Below, piece by piece: positions 1-9,115 of a stretch of 64,000 bases of DNA. This stretch comes from Lautropia dentalis (GTDB lineage Bacteria > Pseudomonadota > Gammaproteobacteria > Burkholderiales > Burkholderiaceae_E). Location of the stretch: NCBI RefSeq assembly GCF_003892345.1, contig NZ_RRUE01000002.1, positions 310,001 to 374,000 on the forward strand, written 5' to 3'. Below the pieces are notes generated by a model. It was given only the letters and a program-made list of their open reading frames with translations, was not told the DNA's origin and searched no databases. The translations under genes were made by a program, and so were the position numbers. Within the stretch, counting starts at the first letter, position 1; every line of letters begins with the position of its first letter.

Positions 1-1
1 G

Positions 2-475
2 CAGGGTGCCATCTGCTGGCGGCCCAACTTCCGGGGCGTGGGCGAAAGCGCAGGTGAATTCGATCATGGCAACGGCGAAACCGATGACATGGAAGCCGTT
101 CTGACGCAGGCGCTGGCCCACGAGAGTGCCGCCGCGCTGCCGCGCCCGGTACCCCTGGTACTGGCCGGGTTCTCGTTCGGCACCTTCGTGCAGTCCCGCC
201 TCATGCAGCGCCTGGCCAGCCACCCGGTCGAACACCGGCCGATGGTGTTCGTCGGCCCGGCCGTCTCGCGCTTCGACGTGCAGGCCGTGCCGGCCGACAC
301 GCTGGTCGTGCATGGCGAGGAGGACGACGTGGTGCCGCTCGCCAGCGTGCTGGACTGGGCCCGTCCACAACAGCTTTCCGTCGTCGTCGTTCCGGGCGTC
401 GGCCACTTCTTCCATGGCCGGCTGCCGCAACTGAAATCGCTGATTCTGCGACACCTGGCAGGAACACATGTCTGA
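2..475 (+). CDS. alpha/beta hydrolase (COG2945 type), 5' end outside the window
   Basis: The open frame continues to the left edge, so the gene is cut at its 5' end. The first visible residues include NFRGVG followed by S-x-G-x-F-D, the conserved loop of the small COG2945 hydrolases. The nucleophile elbow is G-F-S-F-G (in AGFSFGTF) and the distal part has G-E-E-D-D-V-V-P then G-x-G-H-F-F-H-G, giving plausible catalytic Ser, Asp and His. A GTG at 38 could be called a start but lies inside the conserved loop and is not the true one. The stop overlaps the next gene by 8 bases, so the two are probably co-translated. The substrate is unknown. Confidence 0.8.
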   Translation, partial: QGAICWRPNFRGVGESAGEFDHGNGETDDMEAVLTQALAHESAAALPRPVPLVLAGFSFGTFVQSRLMQRLASHPVEHRPMVFVGPAVSRFDVQAVPADTLVVHGEEDDVVPLASVLDWARPQQLSVVVVPGVGHFFHGRLPQLKSLILRHLAGTHV

Positions 476-1550
476 CACCACGCTGATCGAACGTCCGGCC
501 ACTGCCGGCCGGACGCCCTCTTCCCCGAACGCTGTCCAGGCAGCCCAGGCCGCCGCCAGGGCCGCCACGCTGACGGCCGCCACCACGGCCCGTGCTGCCG
601 GCAAATCCGCGGCCACACGTCCGGCAGCAGGAAGAACATCCCCAGCCCCGGCCGGTATTCCTGCTGCGGGCAAGCCCGCTCCCGTCGCAGCCGGCATGTC
701 TGCAACGGACAAACCTGCCCCCATCGCTGCAGTGCGCCCTGCAGCGGGCAACACCGCCCCTGCCGGCGCCCGCACGGCAGCCGTTGCGCCTGCCACCCGC
801 ACCGTACTCAGCTTCGAACGCACCGCGGCCGGCAGCGCCCAGCTGCGCGACCCCGGCGTCGTGCTGTCGCCCAACGCCACCCGCCTGCTGATGCTCTTCG
901 AAGAGCCGCAGACCATCGACGGCCTGCGCAGCATGATCGACGAAGCCTGGCTGCCCGAGGCCCTCATCGAACTGGAGCGCCGCAAGCTCGTGCGCCGCTC
1001 CACCGTCGAGTGCCCGGTCGAGGCCGCCCCTGCCCAGCCGGTGCCCGAAGCCGCCATTCCGGTCGTCCGGACCCGTGTCGGGGAAGCCCCCGCAAGCAGC
1101 ACACGTACGGCCGCCGCACATGGCGCAGCAGGCCACGGCACGGCAGACAGCATCGCAGCCAAGCGCACCAGCGCCACGGCCGCCCCCCACGGCGCAGCAG
1201 GCCACGACATGGCAAGCGGCATCGCAACAAGGCACACCACGGCAGACCACACCCGGGCAGACCACACCCCGACAGTCCGCACAGCCGGGACACGTACGGC
1301 CGAAGCACACACCGCCAGGCCCCATGCCGGCGAGACTCGCCCCATCGATCCGGCCAAAGAGGCCGCCGTCCGTCTGGCCCGCCAGCGCGCCCAGGCCCGC
1401 ATCCTGTTCCTGCAGCAGATCGGCCGCCTCAGCACGCTGATGATCGACCGCATCGAATCCTGCCAGTCGGAAGCCGAACTGCAGCGTCTCACCCCGGCCT
1501 TTGCCGACCTGCTGCCGGCCGAAACCACCCGGCAGGCCCGCGCTGCCTGA
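468..1550 (+). CDS. low-complexity protein with a winged-helix-like core, paralogue of the next gene
   Basis: 360 residues. Residues 1-105 and 190-300 are Ala/Pro/Thr/His-rich low complexity. Between them (about 110-180) is a compact block with D-P-G-V-V-L-S, R-L-L-M-L-F, LPEALIELERR. The last 60 residues are predicted helical (AAVRLARQRAQARILFLQQI). The core aligns with the protein at 1717-2331: both have [DN]-P-x3-[SL]-S, R-L-L-x-L, then L-P-E-A-L-x-E-L. I do not recognise a named family. The spacing resembles a small winged helix, which is inference. The His/Thr-rich linker is encoded by degenerate repeats around 1110-1330. It overlaps the hydrolase upstream by 8 bases. Confidence 0.7.
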   Translation: MSDTTLIERPATAGRTPSSPNAVQAAQAAARAATLTAATTARAAGKSAATRPAAGRTSPAPAGIPAAGKPAPVAAGMSATDKPAPIAAVRPAAGNTAPAGARTAAVAPATRTVLSFERTAAGSAQLRDPGVVLSPNATRLLMLFEEPQTIDGLRSMIDEAWLPEALIELERRKLVRRSTVECPVEAAPAQPVPEAAIPVVRTRVGEAPASSTRTAAAHGAAGHGTADSIAAKRTSATAAPHGAAGHDMASGIATRHTTADHTRADHTPTVRTAGTRTAEAHTARPHAGETRPIDPAKEAAVRLARQRAQARILFLQQIGRLSTLMIDRIESCQSEAELQRLTPAFADLLPAETTRQARAA

Positions 1551-1716
1551 ACGGATCGTCTCGATTTACGAGACTGTGGTTTTGTAAGCAAATGAAACCA
1601 ATTTACGGCAAACCATAGATGAATCAACGGCGCAGGCACGTTATCATTATTGGCATAACGTAACCAAATCTGCGCAATGCGCAGAGAGGGCCGGTTTTCC
1701 GGCCCGGTGAGTGACG
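1551..1716 (+). promoter_or_regulatory. AT-rich leader with three inverted repeats before the second paralogue
   Basis: This is a sharply AT-richer stretch than its surroundings. It holds three dyads in a row: CGTTAT/ATAACG arms at 1639-1644 and 1655-1660, TCTGCGC/GCGCAGA at 1669-1675 and 1679-1685, and GGGCCGG/CCGGCCC with a TTTT loop at 1688-1694 and 1699-1705. The last hairpin ends 11 bases before the ATG at 1717 and would cover the ribosome-binding region. The first may be an operator. A role in translation control or attenuation is inference. Confidence 0.4.
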
Positions 1717-2331
1717 ATGCCCGCGCCCAAAATCGCCAGACTTGAACCGGTCCGCCACACGGACCCCGACAGCTGGGAGCCGCCCCGCTCCTGGACGGCG
1801 TCGCGCATCCCCTCGGCGCGCCTGCGCGCCATTCATCTGGCCCTGGGTGACGGGCGAGACCAGCCCAACCCGCGCATGGTATTCTCCCTCACCGAAACCG
1901 GCATGCAGACGATCAAGAACCCGCGCCGCATCATGTCCACGCCGGCGCGGCGGCTGCTCAACCTGCTCGACGGCCGGCGCTCGCTGGGCGAAATGCCCGC
2001 CATCGTCCGCCCGGCCGACCTGCCCGAGGCACTGAAGGAACTCATCTCGCGTGACATGATCGCGCTCACCGGCATCGCCCGGCACGACGCCGCCCCCACC
2101 GACCCGCAGACCGAACTCAAGCTGCAGGCCATCAAGCGTGCCCTGCATGGCGCCTTCGAAGCCGAACTGGGGCCCGACGCCTCCGTGCTCGAGGCCCGTG
2201 TCCAGGACTGCGTCAACCTGCACGTCCTGCGCCACGTCCTGCGCGAACTCATCAACCTGGTCGGCCAGCGCAAGAACCCGGCGGCCGCCCATCGCATCGC
2301 CACCCGCGTGCGCCGCCACGGCCCGCTCTGA
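1717..2331 (+). CDS. winged-helix-like protein, paralogue of the 468-1550 product
   Basis: About 204 residues from ATG 1717; an in-frame GTG lies at 1711. It contains N-P-R-R-I-M-S, R-R-L-L-N-L-L-D-G-R-R-S, then LPEALKELISRDM, matching the core of the upstream protein, and a C-terminal helical part (LHVLRHVLRELINLVGQRK). Unlike its neighbour it has no long low-complexity linker, so it probably shows the basic form of the family. Its function is unknown. The position just before the D-Ala carboxypeptidase gene may be meaningful, but no shared promoter is evident. Confidence 0.7.
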   Translation: MPAPKIARLEPVRHTDPDSWEPPRSWTASRIPSARLRAIHLALGDGRDQPNPRMVFSLTETGMQTIKNPRRIMSTPARRLLNLLDGRRSLGEMPAIVRPADLPEALKELISRDMIALTGIARHDAAPTDPQTELKLQAIKRALHGAFEAELGPDASVLEARVQDCVNLHVLRHVLRELINLVGQRKNPAAAHRIATRVRRHGPL

Positions 2332-2469
2332 CCTTTCCCGTCCGTGCCCACCTTCATCCTCCCCCCTGCGGCCCCGCAGCGCCAGCCCTCCCCCCGTTCC
2401 ACTGCACCGGCGAACGGCATGCACTGTCCACCGGCCATGGCTTCGATCCATGCGCCTGACATCCCACCC

Positions 2470-3681
2470 ATGCGTCGCTCATCACCCGGCCCCATGCTGC
2501 GCCGTGCCCTGTCGGCCCTGCTGCTGGGCACCAGCCTGGGACTGGCCGCCCTGACGGGCCCAGCCGTTGCCCAGAGCGCCAGTGTGCCGCCGCCCGATAT
2601 CGCCGCCCGTTCGTGGTTCCTGTTCGATGTCACCACCAACACGGTGCTCTACAGCCAGACCCCCGACGAGCGCGTCGAGCCGGCGTCGCTGACCAAGCTG
2701 ATGACCGCCTACGTGGTGTTCGAGGCCCTGCGCGACGGCACCCTCAAGCCCGACGCCCGGCCGCCGGTATCCAACCGCGCCTACAAGTCGGCCGGCTCGC
2801 GCATGTTCGTCGACCCGCGCAGTCCCGCCACCGTCGATGAACTGCTGCACGGCCTGATCATCCAGTCCGGCAACGACGCCGCCATCATCCTGGCCGAAGC
2901 CGTGGCCGGCAGCGAGGAGCAGTTTGCCGAACAGATGAACGCCGAGACCCGCCGCCTCGGCATGAAGAACTCGCACTTCGTCAACGCCTCCGGTCTGCCC
3001 GCCCCCGACCACTACTCGTCGGCGCGTGACATGGCCGTACTGGCCACCCGCATCATCAAGGAATTTCCGCAGTACTACCGGCTGTACTCCGAACGTGAAT
3101 ACACCTTCAACGGCGTGCGCCAGCCCAACCGCAACCGCCTGCTGGCCATCGACCCGTCCGTCGACGGCATGAAAACCGGCTTCACCGACGCCGCCGGCTA
3201 CTGTCTGGTGGCCTCCGCCCACCGCGAACAGAAAAACGCCACCGACCCGCAGGGCAGCCAGTTCTCGCGCCGCATCCTGTCCGTGCTGCTGGGCGCCAGC
3301 TCCGATGCCACCCGCGCCACCGAATCGCAGAAGCTGCTCAACTACGGCTTCCAGAACTTCGAAGCCCTGCAGCTCTACCGCAAGAACCAGCCCGTCGGCA
3401 ACCACCCCGTCTGGAAGGGCCAGCAGCCCACCGTCTCGGCCGGGTTTGCCGACGACGTGCTGATCACCGCCCCGCGCGCCCAGATCGGCAACATCAAGGG
3501 TGAAATCGAGCGCACCGAACCCCTGATCGCCCCCATCCACGCTGGCCAGCGCATCGGCACCCTGCGCATCCGCCTGGGCGAGACCGTCATTGCCGAGCGT
3601 CCGCTCATCGCGCTGGAAACCGTCGAAACGGCCGGCTGGTTCAAGAGCACCTGGGACACCATCCGGCTCTGGGTCAAGTAA
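2470..3681 (+). CDS. dacC: D-alanyl-D-alanine carboxypeptidase (PBP5/6 family)
   Basis: It removes the terminal D-Ala from peptidoglycan pentapeptides in the periplasm. From ATG 2470 the protein has 403 residues with a signal peptide (RRALSALLLGTSLGLAALTG ... AVA-Q). All three penicillin-binding motifs are present: S73-L-T-K76, S133-G-N, and K235-T-G. The C-terminal 90 residues match the PBP5 C-terminal beta domain, ending in a helix (GWFKSTWDTIRLWVK) that could be the membrane anchor. ATG 2494 is an alternative start. The open frame reaches back to GTG 2344, but those residues precede the signal peptide. A strong terminator follows. The symbol dacC rather than dacA is by analogy. Confidence 0.95.
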   Translation: MRRSSPGPMLRRALSALLLGTSLGLAALTGPAVAQSASVPPPDIAARSWFLFDVTTNTVLYSQTPDERVEPASLTKLMTAYVVFEALRDGTLKPDARPPVSNRAYKSAGSRMFVDPRSPATVDELLHGLIIQSGNDAAIILAEAVAGSEEQFAEQMNAETRRLGMKNSHFVNASGLPAPDHYSSARDMAVLATRIIKEFPQYYRLYSEREYTFNGVRQPNRNRLLAIDPSVDGMKTGFTDAAGYCLVASAHREQKNATDPQGSQFSRRILSVLLGASSDATRATESQKLLNYGFQNFEALQLYRKNQPVGNHPVWKGQQPTVSAGFADDVLITAPRAQIGNIKGEIERTEPLIAPIHAGQRIGTLRIRLGETVIAERPLIALETVETAGWFKSTWDTIRLWVK

Positions 3682-3710
3682 ACGGCGCCCCTGACACGCC
3701 CCCCGCCACA

Positions 3711-3748
3711 CCTCGCGCCCGTACCGTCCGTACGCCGCGAGGTTTTTT
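3711..3748 (+). terminator. rho-independent terminator of dacC
   Basis: The outer stem is CCTCGCG (3711-3717) with CGCGAGG (3736-3742), the inner stem CGTAC with GTACG, and six T follow (3743-3748). Confidence 0.9.
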
Positions 3749-3928
3749 GTGTCCGGCCCCGGCGGCACACAAGGACATGCCAGCGCCCCCTTCCCTGCAA
3801 AGGAGCGAGTCCTGACGGCGTACGACGTGCCGTTCTGTTCAAGGCTTCCAGGCCGGCGCTGAAGCGAACAAACAAATCCGCGGCACGCTCTAGAATCATC
3901 CCTTTCTCTTGCCAACAGGGAGCCCGCC

Positions 3929-4798
3929 GTGGCCGAAGAACAGACCGTCTATCTCAATGGTGAATACCTGCCGCTGTCCGAAGCGCGCATCCCGGTACTC
4001 GACCGGGGTTTCATCTTCGGTGACGGCATCTATGATGTCGTCCCCGTCTACGAAGGTCACCCCTTCCGTCTGGCCCAGCACCTGACCCGCCTCAAGCGCT
4101 GCCTGACCCAGATCCGCATCGACCCGCCAATGGACCAGGCCGGCTGGAGCGCCCTCGTGCGTGAACTGGTCGAACGCCATCCCCAGTGGCCCAACCAGAT
4201 GGTCTACCTGCACGTCACCCGCGGCGTGGCAAAGCGCGACCACGGCTTCCCGCAGGGCATCACGCCCACCGTGTTCGCCATGACCAACCCCTTCGTGCCC
4301 CCCACGCCCGAGAACATCGGCAACGGCATGAGCGCCATCAGCCTGCCCGACGAACGCTGGCTGCACTGCGACATCAAGTCCATCTCGCTGCTGGGCAACA
4401 TCCTGGCCCGCCAGAGCGCACTCGATGCCCACGCCAAGGAAGCCATCCTGTTCCGTGACGGCTACCTCACCGAAGGCGCCGCCTCCAACATCTGGGTCGT
4501 CCGCGACGGCACGCTCATCGCCCCGCCGCACGACAACCTCATCCTCGAAGGCGTGCGCTACGCGCTGATGGAAGACCTCGCCGCCCGGTGCGGCATCCCC
4601 TTCGACATCCGCCGCATTCCTGAATCCGAAGTCCGTCACGCCGACGAACTGCTGCTCACTGCCGCCACCAAGGAAGTCCAGCCCATCACCCGGCTGGATG
4701 GCAAACCGGTTGGAAACGGCACCCCCGGCCCCATCTTCCAGAAACTGTTTGCGGCCTACCAGCAGGCCAAGGCCGAGTCCCGTCAGACCACCGCCTGA
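3929..4798 (+). CDS. dat: D-amino acid aminotransferase (fold-type IV PLP enzyme)
   Basis: 289 residues. It interconverts D-alanine and D-glutamate with their 2-oxo acids. N-terminal VYLNGEYLPLSEARIPVLDRGF, catalytic Lys in H-C-D-I-K-S (about residue 150), and E-G-A-A-S-N-I-W (the PLP-binding glutamate and S-N turn) are the class IV signature. The start is GTG with an AGGGA box 7 bases upstream; no ATG fits as well. It lies between dacC and ybeD as in other Burkholderiales. A branched-chain aminotransferase is the main alternative, but the RCDIKS-type lysine context favours the D-amino acid enzyme. Confidence 0.9.
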   Translation: MAEEQTVYLNGEYLPLSEARIPVLDRGFIFGDGIYDVVPVYEGHPFRLAQHLTRLKRCLTQIRIDPPMDQAGWSALVRELVERHPQWPNQMVYLHVTRGVAKRDHGFPQGITPTVFAMTNPFVPPTPENIGNGMSAISLPDERWLHCDIKSISLLGNILARQSALDAHAKEAILFRDGYLTEGAASNIWVVRDGTLIAPPHDNLILEGVRYALMEDLAARCGIPFDIRRIPESEVRHADELLLTAATKEVQPITRLDGKPVGNGTPGPIFQKLFAAYQQAKAESRQTTA

Positions 4799-4838
4799 CA
4801 GCCGTGCCAGGCTGCTTCCATGCTTTCCCCCGAACCCC

Positions 4839-5174
4839 ATGACCGATCACACCCATCCCCAGCCTCCCCATCACCCCGGCCACCTCACCAACGAGGGTGA
4901 GCGCATCGAACCCAGTGCCGTCGACCCGATGGAATTCCCCATGGAGTTCCCCATCAAGGTCATGGGCAAGAACGAGGCCGACTTCACCCCCTTCGTCGCC
5001 GGCGTCATCGCCAGACATGTTCCGGACTTCGACCCGTCCAGCCTGGAGGCCCGCGAATCGAAGGGAGGCGCCTACCTGTCGCTGACCGCCACCTTCACCG
5101 CCCAGTCACGCGAACAGCTCGATGCCCTCTATCGCGAACTGTCGGCCAGCCCGAAAGTTTCGTACCTCATTTGA
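4839..5174 (+). CDS. ybeD: YbeD/DUF493 family protein
   Basis: 111 residues from ATG 4839. The conserved part starts at FPMEFPIKVMG and runs through ARESKGGAYLSLT to the end (ELSASPKVSYLI), the whole DUF493 fold, which resembles an ACT-like regulatory domain. The first 35 residues are His/Pro-rich and not conserved. The gene normally sits directly before lipB, as here. Its molecular role is not established. Confidence 0.9.
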   Translation: MTDHTHPQPPHHPGHLTNEGERIEPSAVDPMEFPMEFPIKVMGKNEADFTPFVAGVIARHVPDFDPSSLEARESKGGAYLSLTATFTAQSREQLDALYRELSASPKVSYLI

Positions 5175-5469
5175 TCCAGCGCAGAACCCCGTGCCCCGGG
5201 TTGCGCACAATACGCCCCGCGAACCTTTCGTCCCCGACGGAACGTTCGCGCCGGTGCAAACCGGGCACTGCCACGGCCGCCCCGCCAGCGGCCACCATCA
5301 GGGCTTTCCCTACTGTGGCTGGTGACTGAATCTGATACGCTGCCCGGCTGGCCCACCACAGCGTCCCCGGGTTCGTTGTACCGGCTATCATTCCCGGCTA
5401 TCCCCGGGTTCTTATCCAACACGCCCCGCCGTCCCGACGGAAGCAGCCCCGTTTCACGGCCCATTTTCA

Positions 5470-6696
5470 ATGACTGCTGCCCCTCCCATCCGCCTGCGCC
5501 TGCTGGGCACCGTGCCCTATACCGAAGCCCTCACCCGCATGCGCCAATGGACGGCCGCCCGCCAGGCTGCCCGGCCTCCCGTGGTACCGGCACGCCGCGC
5601 GGGCAACGCCACCGGCACCGGCGGACGCCCCCACCTCACCCTCGTGGGCTCCGGGCGCTCGTGGTCACATGCCCCCTGTACCCCCTCTGCAGCCGGCGCG
5701 GCACCTGCTGCAGACAGCCCCACCAGCCTCACCCGCCCGGCACTGTGCCTCAACTGGCCCGAACTGCACGACGCCGCCACCGCCGGTGACGAAATCTGGC
5801 TGATGCAGCACCCGCCCGTCTTCACCCTGGGCATGAACAGCCAGCCCGGGCACCTCCTCGATCCCGGCGACATCCCCGTCGTCCCCACCGAACGGGGCGG
5901 GCAGATCACCTACCACGGCCCGGGCCAGATCATGGCCTACCTGATGCTGGACCTGCGCACCCGCAAACTGGGCATCCGTGTCCTAGTCGAACGCATCGAG
6001 AACGCCCTCATCCAGTGCCTGATGCACTACGGCGTCACCGCCATCCGCCAGGCCGGCGCCCCCGGCATCTACGTCCTGCCCCGCCATCCGGCCCAGGCCT
6101 TTGTCCAGCCCTTCGAGGCCCTGCAGGCCTGTTCGGGCAGCGCGGGCCTGCCCATGGCAGGTTCTGCACAGGTGACCAGCCCCGCCAAAGCAGCCTGCAC
6201 CGGCAGCGCCACCGGCCCCAACGGTGCACTTCGCAACAGCGGAGCCAGCACGATCACTGGCATGGCCCATGCCGGCGCCTCCGGTGAAGCTGGCAGCATC
6301 GCCCGCCCCCCCCCTGCGCCCACTGCCGCATCGACCGGCCCCTCCGCCGGAACGACATCTTCCATCGCAGCCGGCACAGGCCACCACCCCCATCTCGCCG
6401 TGGTGCCCCCACCGGCCCCGCGCCCCCATGCCCGCCACGCCCGGCCCGCCCCCGGCGTGGCCAAGATTGCCTCCATCGGCCTCAAGGCCAGCCACGGTTT
6501 CTCCTACCACGGCCTGGCCCTCAACGCCCAGATGGATCTGGCCCCGTTCTCGCGCATCAACCCCTGCGGCTTCCAGAACCTGCAGATGACCGACATCCAC
6601 CGCGAATCGGCCAGCCCTGCAGACATCGATCTCGACGCCCTGGCGCTCGATCTGGGCCACGCGCTCATTCAAGCCATTGAAGGATATTCCCGATGA
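5470..6696 (+). CDS. lipB: octanoyltransferase LipB with a 127-residue insertion
   Basis: It transfers octanoyl from acyl carrier protein to lipoyl domains. Conserved pieces: [15 protein letters not shown]142-G-G and T-Y-H-G-P-G-Q (147-153), G-A-P-G-I-Y-V (197-202), K332-I-A-S-I-G, S-Y-H-G-L-A-L, and the catalytic Cys366 in I-N-P-C-G-F-Q. At 408 residues it is far longer than usual LipB (roughly 210-250). Residues about 203-329 are Ala/Pro/Gly/Thr/His low complexity set between the two halves of the active site, and residues 32-90 are a second expansion. The insertion contains a run of nine C (6306-6314). Its stop overlaps the lipA start by ATGA. Confidence 0.92.
   Translation: MTAAPPIRLRLLGTVPYTEALTRMRQWTAARQAARPPVVPARRAGNATGTGGRPHLTLVGSGRSWSHAPCTPSAAGAAPAADSPTSLTRPALCLNWPELHDAATAGDEIWLMQHPPVFTLGMNSQPGHLLDPGDIPVVPTERGGQITYHGPGQIMAYLMLDLRTRKLGIRVLVERIENALIQCLMHYGVTAIRQAGAPGIYVLPRHPAQAFVQPFEALQACSGSAGLPMAGSAQVTSPAKAACTGSATGPNGALRNSGASTITGMAHAGASGEAGSIARPPPAPTAASTGPSAGTTSSIAAGTGHHPHLAVVPPPAPRPHARHARPAPGVAKIASIGLKASHGFSYHGLALNAQMDLAPFSRINPCGFQNLQMTDIHRESASPADIDLDALALDLGHALIQAIEGYSR
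6306..6314 (+). repeat. C9 homopolymer inside lipB
   Basis: Nine consecutive C in frame inside the low-complexity insertion. Gain or loss of one base would shift the frame before Lys332 and Cys366. It is one of only two 9-base C/G runs I see in the window. Confidence 0.9.
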
Positions 6697-8054
6697 ACCT
6701 GACCGACAGCCCCCTGACTGCCAGCAAGCCGCAGCGTCCGCCCGTCGTTCCCGTCACCCTCGAACCCGACAGCACACCGCACGGCCACGGCGCTCACGCC
6801 CGCAGCCAGCCGGCCACCGGCCAGACCCCGCAGGACACCATCCCGGCCTGGGGCGCCGCCATCACCCCGCCGGCACGCCCGGCCGCCACCGGCAATGGCT
6901 CCAGCAACGGCAACGGCAACAGCGTCACCAGCAGCGCAGCCACCACCCGGCCCGACACCATGACCGTTGCGCTCGAACGTCCGGCTGCGGCCACAACCAC
7001 CCCGGCCGCTACCCAGACCGGCACGGCCCCCGCCGGCAGCACCGCGTCGGCCAGTGCCCGTGCCACGGCCAATCAGGCCGCCGCCGCCCCGGTGGCCGAT
7101 CCCCGCATCAAGCAGAAGGGCGAAGCCAAGACCGCACGCATTCCCATCAAGATCATCCCGATCAAGGACATGCTGCGCAAACCCGAGTGGATCCGCAAAC
7201 AGACCCCCAAGCTCGGCAGCCGCTACTACGAAATGAAGGAGATCCTGCGGGATCACAAACTGCACACCGTCTGCGAGGAAGCCTCCTGCCCCAACATCGG
7301 CGAATGCTTCGGCAAGGGCACCGCCTCCTTCATGATCATGGGTGACAAATGCACCCGCCGCTGTCCGTTCTGTGACGTGGGCCACGGCCGCCCCGACCCG
7401 CTGGACCAGGAAGAACCCCACAACCTCGCCCAGAGCGTCAAGGCGCTGCGCCTGAAGTACGTCGTCATCACCTCGGTCGACCGCGACGACCTGCGCGACG
7501 GGGGCGCCGGCCACTACGCCAACTGCATCCGCGAAATCCGCCGCCAGTCGCCGCTCACCCAGATCGAGATTCTGGTACCCGACTTCCGCGGCCGTCTGGA
7601 CAAGGCACTGGACATTCTGGACGCCATGCCGCCCGACGTGATGAACCACAACCTCGAAACCGTGCCCCGCCTGTACAAACAGGCCCGCCCCGGCGCCAGC
7701 TACGAACACTCGCTCAAGCTGCTGAAGGACTTCAAGATCCGCCGACCCGGCGTGCCCAGCAAATCGGGCCTGATGGTGGGCCTGGGCGAAACGGACGAGG
7801 AAATCCTGCAGGTCATGCGCGACATGCGCGAACACGACATCGACCGCCTCACCATCGGCCAGTACCTGGCGCCCACCCGCCACCACCTGCCGGTCGAGCG
7901 CTACGTCACCCCCGAAACGTTCAAAATGTTCGAGGAAAAGGCCTACGAAATGGGCTTCCAGCACGCAGCCGTCGGTGCCATGGTGCGCAGTTCGTACCAC
8001 GCGGACATGCAGGCTGAAGAAGCTGTGCGCAACAGCGAACAGAAAACCGCCTGA
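6693..8054 (+). CDS. lipA: lipoyl synthase LipA with a 140-residue N-terminal extension
   Basis: Radical SAM enzyme that inserts two sulfurs into protein-bound octanoyl. The auxiliary cluster cysteines are C194, C199 and C205 ([12 protein letters not shown]); the radical SAM cluster cysteines are C220, C224 and C227 (CTRRCPFC). The C-terminal RSSYHA serine motif (from about 432) is present. Normal homologues are about 310-340 residues. Here residues 1-135 are an unconserved Ala/Thr/Gly/Asn/Pro-rich extension, with homology beginning near [11 protein letters not shown]. An internal start is possible, but ATG 6693 overlaps the lipB stop in the usual coupled way. Confidence 0.95.
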   Translation: MNLTDSPLTASKPQRPPVVPVTLEPDSTPHGHGAHARSQPATGQTPQDTIPAWGAAITPPARPAATGNGSSNGNGNSVTSSAATTRPDTMTVALERPAAATTTPAATQTGTAPAGSTASASARATANQAAAAPVADPRIKQKGEAKTARIPIKIIPIKDMLRKPEWIRKQTPKLGSRYYEMKEILRDHKLHTVCEEASCPNIGECFGKGTASFMIMGDKCTRRCPFCDVGHGRPDPLDQEEPHNLAQSVKALRLKYVVITSVDRDDLRDGGAGHYANCIREIRRQSPLTQIEILVPDFRGRLDKALDILDAMPPDVMNHNLETVPRLYKQARPGASYEHSLKLLKDFKIRRPGVPSKSGLMVGLGETDEEILQVMRDMREHDIDRLTIGQYLAPTRHHLPVERYVTPETFKMFEEKAYEMGFQHAAVGAMVRSSYHADMQAEEAVRNSEQKTA

Positions 8055-8395
8055 GCCCTCTTTTCGCCGGGCGGCAATGCCTGCCCGGCAGGTACCTATA
8101 CCCTTTTATACAGAAGTATATGCATGTATAACCGCGTATAACCCCTCCGGGCCACACCCCGCATACAGGGTCATGCGTGGCCACGAACACCCCGTTTTTC
8201 AATCGTTCACAATAATTTTGCCAGCCCGCCGTTTCCTAACCTGCCACTAAGTCTGCCCGCGCAGAATGCATTCCGTCGACAGCAGCAACGCTGCCGCACC
8301 GATGCAGAACACCGGGCCACAACCTTCGGGAAACCGTCCCACAACCACCCGGTTGCCCCTGCGCCGCCAACCTCTCGGACTCAAAGGAAACGACC
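8055..8395 (+). other. lipA to PepSY intergenic region
   Basis: No gene. A GCCGGGC/GCCCGGC hairpin (8066-8072, 8083-8089) without a T tract may end lipA transcription. The region then holds the helically phased TATA series and, just before the next gene, an AAAGGAAA ribosome-binding site (about 8383-8390). Confidence 0.6.
8096..8143 (+). promoter_or_regulatory. five TATA steps spaced exactly 10 bp apart
   Basis: The tetramer TATA occurs at 8097, 8107, 8117, 8127 and 8137, i.e. once per helical turn on the same face. The last two lie in a direct repeat GTATAACC (8126-8133 and 8136-8143). This is striking in a GC-rich genome. It could be a flexible or bent segment, or an array of half-sites for a regulator of the downstream PepSY gene. 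Confidence 0.6.
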
Positions 8396-8926
8396 ATGAA
8401 CAAACGCACCCTCATCTCCCTGCTGGCCGCCTCCGCCATCGCTGCCGGCGCTGCCGCCCCCGTTTTTGCCTCCGATGCGCAGGACATCGCTGCCCTCGGT
8501 CAGGCCAGGGTGACCCTGCAGCAGGCCATCACCGCGGCCCAGCAGAAACACGCCGGCGCCCGTGTCATCGACGCCGACTTCGATGCCCACAAGAACGGCA
8601 CCGCCGAGTACAAGATCAAGCTCGTCACCGCCGACAACCAGGTCTTCAAGGTCATCGTCGATCCGCAGAGCGGCAACGTCACCGCCGACCGCGCCCACGG
8701 CCAGCGCAACAAGCCGGTGCCCAACCCCACCATCAGCCTCGAACAGGCACTGGAGACCGCCCTGCAGCAGCATCAGGGTGGCAAGGTACTCCAGGCCGAG
8801 CTGGAAGGCCGCAAGGATGGCACCGCCGACTACGAGTTCGACATCGCCACCGGCAACAACCAGATCCACAAGGTCCGCATCGACGGCCAGAGTGGCAAGG
8901 TCGTGGCCAACTACCTGGACGACTGA
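8396..8926 (+). CDS. exported protein with two PepSY domains
   Basis: 176 residues with a cleavable signal peptide (ends about A-F-A-S, residue 25) and two PepSY repeats of about 70 residues, each beginning with V/I-S/T-L-x-Q-A and ending in K-V-x-[IV]-D-x-Q-S-G. PepSY domains are periplasmic or extracytoplasmic binding or inhibitory modules often encoded next to sensor kinases. The gene is followed by a paralogue and then a two-component system. The ligand is unknown. The start is supported by AAAGGAAA. Confidence 0.9.
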   Translation: MNKRTLISLLAASAIAAGAAAPVFASDAQDIAALGQARVTLQQAITAAQQKHAGARVIDADFDAHKNGTAEYKIKLVTADNQVFKVIVDPQSGNVTADRAHGQRNKPVPNPTISLEQALETALQQHQGGKVLQAELEGRKDGTADYEFDIATGNNQIHKVRIDGQSGKVVANYLDD

Positions 8927-8958
8927 TCCCGGGCAGCCCGCCGGCCACCGGTTCCGCC

Positions 8959-8978
8959 GCCCCTTCACGGGAAGGGGC
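8959..8978 (+). terminator. hairpin after the first PepSY gene
   Basis: GCCCCTTC (8959-8966) pairs with GAAGGGGC (8971-8978) around an ACGG loop. Only TT follows, so termination would be weak. Confidence 0.5.
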
Positions 8979-9049
8979 TTCCCCTTGCGCGTGTCATGGA
9001 CGCAATGGGTTGAACTGCCGGATTCCCGGGATGCGGGGCCATCCCCTTG

Positions 9050-9115
9050 AGCATGTCAGGGACTCATTCGTCCCCGTGCCGGCCCCAGCCCTGCGCCGGC
9101 AAGGCGCCACGCAGG
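9050..9115 (+). repeat. dispersed intergenic repeat, copy A
   Basis: Contains ACTCATTCGTCCCCGTGCC (from about 9065), then CCGGCCCC and CCACGCAGGCA. Similar segments lie near 12650, 39118, 43404 (inverted), 53394 and 58220 (inverted). Confidence 0.6.

Noticed and set aside
201-1325. Long minus-strand open frame of 374 codons
   Set aside because: It is the GC-rich shadow of the 468-1550 gene, rich in Gly, Arg and Cys with no domain.
2482-3915. Minus-strand open frame of 477 codons opposite dacC
   Set aside because: A shadow of dacC; codon third positions favour the plus frame, which has all catalytic motifs.
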